Assembly: GCA_963580245.1 (NCBI GenBank)
Contig: CAUZJO010000088.1
Location: 1-19,883 of the forward strand
Source: CAUZJO01 sp963580245
GTDB lineage: Bacteria > Sumerlaeota > Sumerlaeia > MVZB01
Direction of reading: 5' to 3'
DNA length: 19,883 bases
Shown here piece after piece: positions 15,474 to 19,883 of this stretch (within the stretch, counting starts at the first letter, position 1; each line of letters begins with the position of its first letter). A model generated the notes under the pieces. That model was not told where the DNA came from. It saw nothing but the letters and a program-made list of their open reading frames with translations, and ran no database searches. Made by a program: the position numbers and the translations under genes.

Positions 15474-15620
15474 GTGAAAGCAGACTTGGCGCATCTGTGG
15501 TGTAACTTCACGCTCAACCTTTCCGAGCAGCAATTCGCTCCCCTGTACCAGGCCACCAAGTCGCTACGACGAAGATTCACGATTCTCGCCCTTTCGGGAG
15601 AGGCATGGCCTCATGAATGA
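15474..15620 (+). CDS. Possible small protein (48 aa), doubtful
   Basis: A GTG-started frame gives MKADLAHLWCNFTLNLSEQQ and FAPLYQATKSLRRRFTILAL, then GEAWPHE. The composition looks protein-like (amphipathic helix, then a basic turn), but there is no clear ribosome site and no recognised family. It may be a relic or chance. Confidence 0.2.
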   Translation: MKADLAHLWCNFTLNLSEQQFAPLYQATKSLRRRFTILALSGEAWPHE

Positions 15621-15693
15621 CTCGTCATTCGTAATCGAAAAGCATCGCGTGTACGCCGGACCTGGCTGACGGGTCGCCCGATCGTGGCGTACA
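15615..15693. terminator. Stem-loops downstream of the MerA-like gene
   Basis: GAATGAC-TC-GTCATTC (15615-15630) is a perfect hairpin, and TGTACGCC (15650-15657) pairs with GGCGTACA (15686-15693). They lie 40-115 bases past the 3' end of the minus-strand flavoprotein gene and are plausible transcript-end structures, without a clear T-run. Confidence 0.35.
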
Positions 15694-15729
15694 ACGATTT
15701 GCGACCCACCGAGCTTGCCGGCCACCCAC

Positions 15730-17250
15730 TCACCGTTGCCATGCCATCAGTTTCTCGAAGATCTTTTTCATCGTCGGCGTCAGTCGCGTGCGGTTGTAGG
15801 TGTCGCCGGCTTTGCGGAAGATTTCGGCTTGGGTGGGGTAGGGGTGGATGGTCTTGGCGAGGGTGCCGACTTTGAGTTTGTGGACCATCGCCAGCGAGAT
15901 CTCCGAGATCATTTCGCCGGCGTGGCGGGCGACCAGCGTCGCGCCCAGGATTCTGCCCTTGCGCAAGGTCAGCTTGAGAAAGCCCTCGGTCTCGCCTTCG
16001 AGGATGGCGCGGTCGTTGTCGTCCATGCCGACGCGCAGCGTCTCGACCTCGATGCCCCGCTCGCGCGCCTCGTGTTCGTACATGCCGACGTGGGCGATCT
16101 CGGGGTCGGTGTAGGTGCACCAGGGGATCGTTAGCGCCGACGCCTTGGCCTTGAAGGGCAGGAACGGGAACAGGGCGTTACGGATCACCGCGCGGGCCAG
16201 GAAATCGGCCGTGTGCGTGAACTTGTACTTTGAACAAATATCGCCGGCGGCGAAGATGCGCGGGTTGCTGGTCTGGAGGTAATCGTTGACCGAGACGCCG
16301 CCCCGCGCGTCGTACTGGACGCCGACTTTTTCCAGCCCCAGCCCCTCGACGTTCGGCGCGCGCCCCACGCCCAACAGGATCGCGTCGCATTTGAGTTGAT
16401 GCGGTTTGCCTTCGACCGTGTAATCGATCACCTTCTCGCCGCCCTCGACGTTTATCTTTTCCACCTTGCTGTTAAACACATACTGGACGCCGTCGCGCAG
16501 CATGGCGGCCTCGACGATCTTGGCCGCGTCGCGGTCCTCGCGCGTCAGGATCTGCCCCATCTTCTCGAACTGGTAGACTTCGGATCCAAAACGGGCGAAC
16601 GACTGGGCCATCTCGCAGCCGATCGGCCCCCCCCCCAGGACCGCGAGGCGCCGGGGAAGTTCGGTGAGGTTGAAGACCGTCTCGTTTGTCAGGTAACCCG
16701 CCTCGGCCAGGCCGGGGATCGGCAGGGCCGCGGCCCGCGCGCCGGTGGCGATGACCGCCTTCGAGAAGCGCAGCGTCTTCCCGGCGACCTCGACCGTAGC
16801 GGGCCCCGAGAAGCTCCCCTGACCGATAAAGACATCCACCCCCAACTCGCTGAAACGCCGCGCCGAGTCGGTCGGGCTGATCCGGGAGCGCAGCCGCCGC
16901 ATGCGCTCCATCACTTTGGGGAAGTCGACTTTGGCCCCTTTCGGCGCCTTGACGCCGAATTCATGCGCGTCGCGCACGTCGGCGTAGGCCCGCGCCGAGC
17001 GGATCAGGGCCTTGGAGGGAACGCAGCCGACGTTGAGGCAATCCCCGCCCATCAAGTGGCGTTCGACGAGGGCCACTTTGCCCCCCAAGCCGGCCGTCGC
17101 CGCCGCGGTCACCAACCCCGCCGTCCCAGCACCGATCACCACGAGGTTATAACGCGCCGCCGGCTCCGGATTGATCCAATCCGGGGGGTGCACATTTGAG
17201 AGAAGCGCTTGGTTAAATTCGTCAAGCGGTGAGACGTTTAGGTCTTCCAT
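15730..17250 (-). CDS. Pyridine nucleotide-disulfide oxidoreductase, mercuric reductase/Lpd-like
   Basis: The 506-residue class I flavin disulfide reductase has a 33-residue N-terminal extension. The FAD fold is YNLVVIGAGTAGLVTAAATA, the redox-active disulfide is Cys71/Cys76 in GGDCLNVGCVPSK, and the NAD(P)H fold is LAVLGGGPIGCEMAQSFARF. The FAD-ribityl motif is NPRIFAAGD, and the C-terminal His-Glu pair is in TIHPYPTQAEIFRKAGD. It lacks both the N-terminal HMA domain and the C-terminal Cys pair of true MerA, so mercury reduction is doubtful; it groups with the MerA-like enzymes of unknown disulfide substrate. GAGGA precedes the ATG at good spacing. It appears to be monocistronic. Confidence 0.92.
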   Translation of the reverse strand: MEDLNVSPLDEFNQALLSNVHPPDWINPEPAARYNLVVIGAGTAGLVTAAATAGLGGKVALVERHLMGGDCLNVGCVPSKALIRSARAYADVRDAHEFGVKAPKGAKVDFPKVMERMRRLRSRISPTDSARRFSELGVDVFIGQGSFSGPATVEVAGKTLRFSKAVIATGARAAALPIPGLAEAGYLTNETVFNLTELPRRLAVLGGGPIGCEMAQSFARFGSEVYQFEKMGQILTREDRDAAKIVEAAMLRDGVQYVFNSKVEKINVEGGEKVIDYTVEGKPHQLKCDAILLGVGRAPNVEGLGLEKVGVQYDARGGVSVNDYLQTSNPRIFAAGDICSKYKFTHTADFLARAVIRNALFPFLPFKAKASALTIPWCTYTDPEIAHVGMYEHEARERGIEVETLRVGMDDNDRAILEGETEGFLKLTLRKGRILGATLVARHAGEMISEISLAMVHKLKVGTLAKTIHPYPTQAEIFRKAGDTYNRTRLTPTMKKIFEKLMAWQR

Positions 17251-17287
17251 TATCAGTCCTCGTTTGAAGGGCCGCCTCTAAACTCCG

Positions 17288-17305
17288 GGAATTATTTACT
17301 TGGCA
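17288..17305 (+). repeat. Putative left end of a second IS1595-type element
   Basis: GGAATTATTTACTTGGCA matches the outer 18 bases of the first element's terminal repeat at 14 positions. It lies 71 bases before the ATG of a second IS1595 relic; the same distance in the first element is 73. No matching right end was found by eye. Confidence 0.5.
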
Positions 17306-17358
17306 CACACGATTCGGCATGATAGACTCATCGCATCATGAACGGTGAAGTACAAACA

Positions 17359-17580
17359 ATGCCAAAAAACGGAAAACTCGCCTCTCAGCCGAGCGTCTTT
17401 AGTTTTATCTAGCGTTTCCCCGACGAGGCTGCGACGCGGGATTACTTTGAATCAGCGCGCTGGCCGGACGGAATTACCTATGTGGGTTGCGGCCACCGTG
17501 ATGTTTGTAAAATTCGAGGGGGTAAAGATCCGGGCGCACGTGGCCGGAATGAAGGGGTGGCACCTGACCTACAAGGGGCT
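17359..17580 (+). pseudogene. IS1595-family transposase N-terminal relic (second element)
   Basis: The frame from ATG 17359 reads MPKNGKLASQPSVFSFI, TAG (17410-17412), RFPDEAATRDYFESARWPDG, then ITYVGCGHRDVCKI. The block F-P-x-E/D-x-A-x-R-x-Y-F-E-x-x-R-W-P-D-G-I followed by a Cys-containing GHxDVxK is the N-terminal signature of IS1595 transposases. The sequence loses similarity after about residue 60 and the catalytic domain is missing altogether. It is followed directly by a cytosine-5 methyltransferase gene, the same order as in the first element. Confidence 0.65.
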
Positions 17581-17588
17581 AATCGGCA

Positions 17589-18615
17589 GTGGCAAGTAAG
17601 CGGCAAAACCCCCTGTTCGGCAAGTTCGATGAGGTTATGCAGTCCGTTGTTGTGGCGCGACCACTAGCGAACCGCCCAGTGCGACAACATCGACCCCGAT
17701 CTCGGCGGGGCGAAGGCTTACGGTTTGCTGATATGTTTTGCGGTATCGGGGGGTTTCATGTCGCCGCCTCTCAACTCGGCCTTGAGTGCGTTTTCGCTTG
17801 CGATGTTGACGAGGAGTGCCGCAGAGCCTACCGCGAAAAATTTCGGCGTGCGGCCAGAGGGCGACATATCGCATCTTCGGCCCGAATTGATCCCTGATCA
17901 TGATTTTCTTTTCGCCGGGTTTCCCTGCCAGCCGTTTTCAATTATCGGCAATCGGGACGGATTCGAGGACACAAGGGGAACCTTATTCTTTGAGCTTGCC
18001 GAGACGATCAAGGCGAAACGTCCGACCGCGTTGCTGCTGGAGAACGTCAAACAACTACTGACGCATAATCAAGGCAAAACGCTTCAACGCATTCTCGGGG
18101 TGCTGCGGAACTTGGGCTATTGGACAGATTATAAAGTTTTGAATGCGCTAGACTTCGGCCTTCCGCAAAAACGTGAGCGAATATTCATGGTTGGATTGAG
18201 AGGTTCCACGTCCCAATTCAAATGGCCGAATAAGAAACGAAAAATAAGGCCCCTTTCGGCTTTATTAGAAAAGAATCCTGATGCTCGTTACTATGTAAGC
18301 GACCGGATCAGGCAGGCTCGCATCGCGGCGCATAAGGCCACAATGAAGCCCGCTATTTGGCATGAGAACAAAGCTGGAAACATTTCAAGTCATCCTTTCT
18401 CGTGCGCACTACGCGCGGGCGCATCCTATAACTATCTTCTGATCGACGGTGAGCGCAGGCCGACGCCTCGCGAGTTGCTGCGCCTTCAAGGGTTCCCCGA
18501 ATCGTTCAAGATGGTTTGTAATGATAGCCAAACGCGCAAACAAGCGGGAAACGCCGTGCCTGCCCCGATGGTTGCAGCGATCATTGAGGCAATCCTTGAT
18601 GGACAAGAAGATTAA
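17589..18615 (+). pseudogene. DNA (cytosine-5) methyltransferase with one frameshift (second system)
   Basis: The first part (GTG 17589) has motif I FADMFCGIGGFHVAASQLGL and motif II ECVFACDVDEECRRAYRE. The second part has motif IV AGFPCQPFS with the catalytic Cys, motif VI LLLENVKQLL, motif VIII GLPQKRERIFMVG, motif IX PTPRELLRLQGFPESF and motif X KQAGNAVPAPMV. The parts are in different frames; deleting one A from the AAAAA run at 17836-17840 joins YREKF to NFGVRPEGDISHLRP. All ten-motif landmarks and a target-recognition region (about RYYVSDRIRQARIAAHK) then form one Dcm-like enzyme of about 340 residues. It would methylate C5 of a cytosine in the site cut by the endonuclease that overlaps its 3' end by 17 bases. 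Confidence 0.82.
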
Positions 18616-19195
18616 GTTACGCGGTGACTCTCCAAGGCAAAGTGGTCCATATTCCCTTGGGGAGATCCCGCGCAAGGTGGCTGTGAGAATCGGAAGGAGT
18701 ATTGTTCATCGAATCGCGGTTGGTCACGCCGACATAACCGGGGACGATTTTGGTGGAATTTCTGCGGACGCGATCAGCGGCCGACATCGTGCCAGTCCTC
18801 TTGGGATAGCTGATGTTGAATGGGATGGATGCGCGTGGTCTGTCAAAACGGTAAAGCACGGATCACCATTTTAACAAAGAAAAGTTCGCCTGATTTGCGG
18901 AAGGAACTCGCCGGACTATTCCGCCGACATCAAGGAACTTCATAAAGATTTACAGGCCACGGGTCGCGCAGTCCTTGAGATATGGAACGCCAGGGTTGAC
19001 GAGGCTTTTAAGGAAAACGATGACTTGAGGATTTTCCTTATCCATATCGTATGCGCGTCCGCGCGTGCCCGTCGGTTTCCGAAACAAACAGAAGGAAATC
19101 GTCTGCAAATGAGGCCGGGGGAGCATAAACTCCCCCGAACAACGCGAGAAGAAACAGAAACCGGCTCAGGTTTCCCACGGCTAAAACCCTCATGA
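18599..19195 (+). pseudogene. Putative type II restriction endonuclease with nonsense codon (second system)
   Basis: ATG 18599 overlaps the methyltransferase end. The frame gives MDKKIKLRGDSPRQSGPYSL, then IVHRIAVGHADITGDDFGGI and GIADVEWDGCAWSVKTVKHG, whose Asp and S-V-K spacing could be a PD-(D/E)XK-type site. A TAA at 18872-18874 follows GSPF. The same frame then resumes with protein-like sequence: QRKVRLICGRNSPDYSADI, KELHKDLQATGRAVLEIWNA and RVDEAFKENDDLRIFLIH (to about 19048). Beyond that the frame stays open to 19195 but loses protein character. Assignment as endonuclease rests on the overlap with the methyltransferase and the motif; no family name is certain. The gene is nonsense-interrupted and probably 3'-decayed. 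Confidence 0.6.
19117..19136. terminator. Strong hairpin after the second endonuclease
   Basis: GGGGGAG-CATAAA-CTCCCCC is a perfect 7-bp stem with a 6-nt loop, in the decayed region after the endonuclease remnant. No T-run follows. Confidence 0.4.
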
Positions 19196-19337
19196 CGTCC
19201 GCTCACGGCCCGATCTGGAACACGCCGATCCAGGTTAAGCGAATGACTCGACAACTCCCAGTTGGAATCATATCATTAATAAGCCTGTCGCGAATTGGAG
19301 AAGTGGATTTGATCGCAACGGAGGGGGGCATGTGAGG

Positions 19338-19783
19338 ATGCGTTATCAGTTCTTGATCGACAGCTACGCCACCGAAATCGAGAAGGTCCTCGGCACGTGG
19401 GCGATGTTTCGGGATGAAGACATGCCGGCGCGGCCTCACCCGACCGACCCGCGGGGGCGCAACCTGCTCGAACACATGGTCCACCAATCGGTCAGCGAGA
19501 ACCTCTGGTTTGCGTCGATGTTGGGCATCGCGGTCACCGACCGTCCCCTTCTCGAGGTCGAGAACCGGCTCGCTTTATCCGCCTCTACGCCCGGAACGCC
19601 GCAAAACCCCTGGCCGCCCTGCGCGAGCGCGACGAGGCGTGGTGGGAAGCGGAGCGGGACTTCTTCGAGGTCAAGCGCGGCCGGGCCTGGATCATGACCC
19701 GCCGTATCGCCCACACCGCCCACCACCGCGGCCAGCAAACCACCCTGTTGCGGATGCTCAACCGCGAGCTGCATAGTAACTAG
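19338..19783 (+). pseudogene. DinB-family protein with one frameshift
   Basis: ATG 19338 lies 9 bases after GGAGGGGGG, a better fit than the GTG at 19332. The first frame gives MRYQFLIDSYATEIEKVLGT, NLLEHMVHQSVSENLWFASM and LGIAVTDRPLLEVEN, up to about 19566. From about 19571 the -1 frame continues RFIRLYARNAAKPLAALRER, DEAWWEAERDFFEVKRGRAW and IMTRRIAHTAHHRGQQTTLL to TAG 19781-19783. The His in LLEHMVHQ and the His pair in AHTAHHRGQ are the metal ligands of the DinB four-helix fold. These proteins are often thiol transferases or metal-dependent enzymes of unsettled role. Restoring one base gives a protein of about 149 residues, of normal size. The stop overlaps the likely end of an IS630-type element. 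Confidence 0.72.
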
Positions 19784-19795
19784 TGTAGTGTCTCA
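19781..19795 (+). repeat. Probable IS630-type element end
   Basis: TAGTGTAGTGTCTCA sits directly outside the 3' end of an IS630-like transposase and starts at a TA dinucleotide, the target of this family. The other end lies outside the window. Confidence 0.45.
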
Positions 19796-19883
19796 CGCTG
19801 GTTGCAGATTATCCAGTGTGGCGCGGGCGCGGCGGACTTTTTCGAGAATCGTCTCGGCCTTGGCGGTCCAAGTAATGGATCGG
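19793..19883 (-). CDS. IS630-family transposase, C-terminal end (runs off the window)
   Basis: The last 29 codons before TGA (19793-19795) read RSITWTAKAETILEKVRRAR, then ATLDNLQPA. The F/I-x-W-T-A-x-A-x-x-I-L-x-K-V pattern is typical of the C-terminus of IS630/Tc1-mariner transposases. Only this tail is visible, so integrity cannot be judged. Confidence 0.55.
   Translation of the reverse strand, partial: RSITWTAKAETILEKVRRARATLDNLQPA

Noticed and set aside
16396..17199. 267-codon plus-strand frame opposite the MerA-like gene
   Set aside because: Antisense shadow of a well-supported flavoprotein with all motifs in the other strand.
15730..17250. Naming the oxidoreductase merA
   Set aside because: No HMA domain, no C-terminal Cys pair and no mer regulator or transporter nearby.
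19248..19259. GACAACTCC as a further terminal repeat of the IS1595 type
   Set aside because: Only the inner 9-12 bases match the first element's repeat, the orientation is wrong for a right end, and the outer bases do not match.

Overview
The window reads as a GC-rich bacterial chromosome segment. Gene content (secreted beta-propeller-like proteins, a phytanoyl-CoA dioxygenase relative, DUF3179, a MerA-like flavoprotein) and interspersed palindromic repeats of the GTCCC-n3-GGGAC type suggest a planctomycete or related environmental lineage. That assignment is inference and weak. TGA, TAA and TAG all act as ordinary stops.

Left part (1-6600): bases 1-337 hold no gene I can support, only a palindromic repeat. 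Two minus-strand secreted proteins follow. The second is split between its signal peptide and mature part by a single in-frame TGA. Next on the plus strand come a PhyH-type dioxygenase, a 326-base gap with a 21-bp perfect inverted repeat, a class I/II aminotransferase and a YjbQ protein. A minus-strand isochorismatase-like gene has lost its 5' end.

Middle (6600-13500): a CAT-anticodon tRNA has its own promoter and is followed by a terminator-like hairpin. Beyond it lies a plus-strand surface-glycan or metabolite cassette: NodU/CmcH carbamoyltransferase, polyprenyl-phosphate-type glycosyltransferase, and a dTDP-L-rhamnose 4-epimerase-like SDR. The cassette is split by a 2,471-bp insertion (9645-12115). 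The insertion is bounded by 26-bp terminal inverted repeats (24/26 identical) and flanked by a near-perfect 10-bp direct repeat. It carries a broken IS1595-family transposase plus cargo: the front part of a cytosine-5 methyltransferase, a frameshifted type II restriction endonuclease, a 48-aa small protein and an intact Vsr mismatch endonuclease. This looks like a 'transporter IS' carrying a restriction-modification-repair module, and it is the most notable structure here.

Right part (13500-19883): minus-strand genes encode a hypothetical protein with an early TAG, a membrane-anchored DUF3179 protein and a MerA/Lpd-like oxidoreductase. At 17288 a second, diverged element of the same kind begins: a TIR-like end, an IS1595 N-terminal relic at nearly the same offset (71 versus 73 nt), then a second cytosine-5 methyltransferase with one frameshift and a restriction endonuclease with one nonsense codon. 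I could not find its right end. The window closes with a frameshifted DinB-family gene and the 3' end of a minus-strand IS630-like transposase.

Many genes in and near the two islands are broken by single-base changes, often at A-runs, while the long GC-rich genes are intact. Cargo decay and homopolymer sequencing error cannot be separated from this sequence alone.
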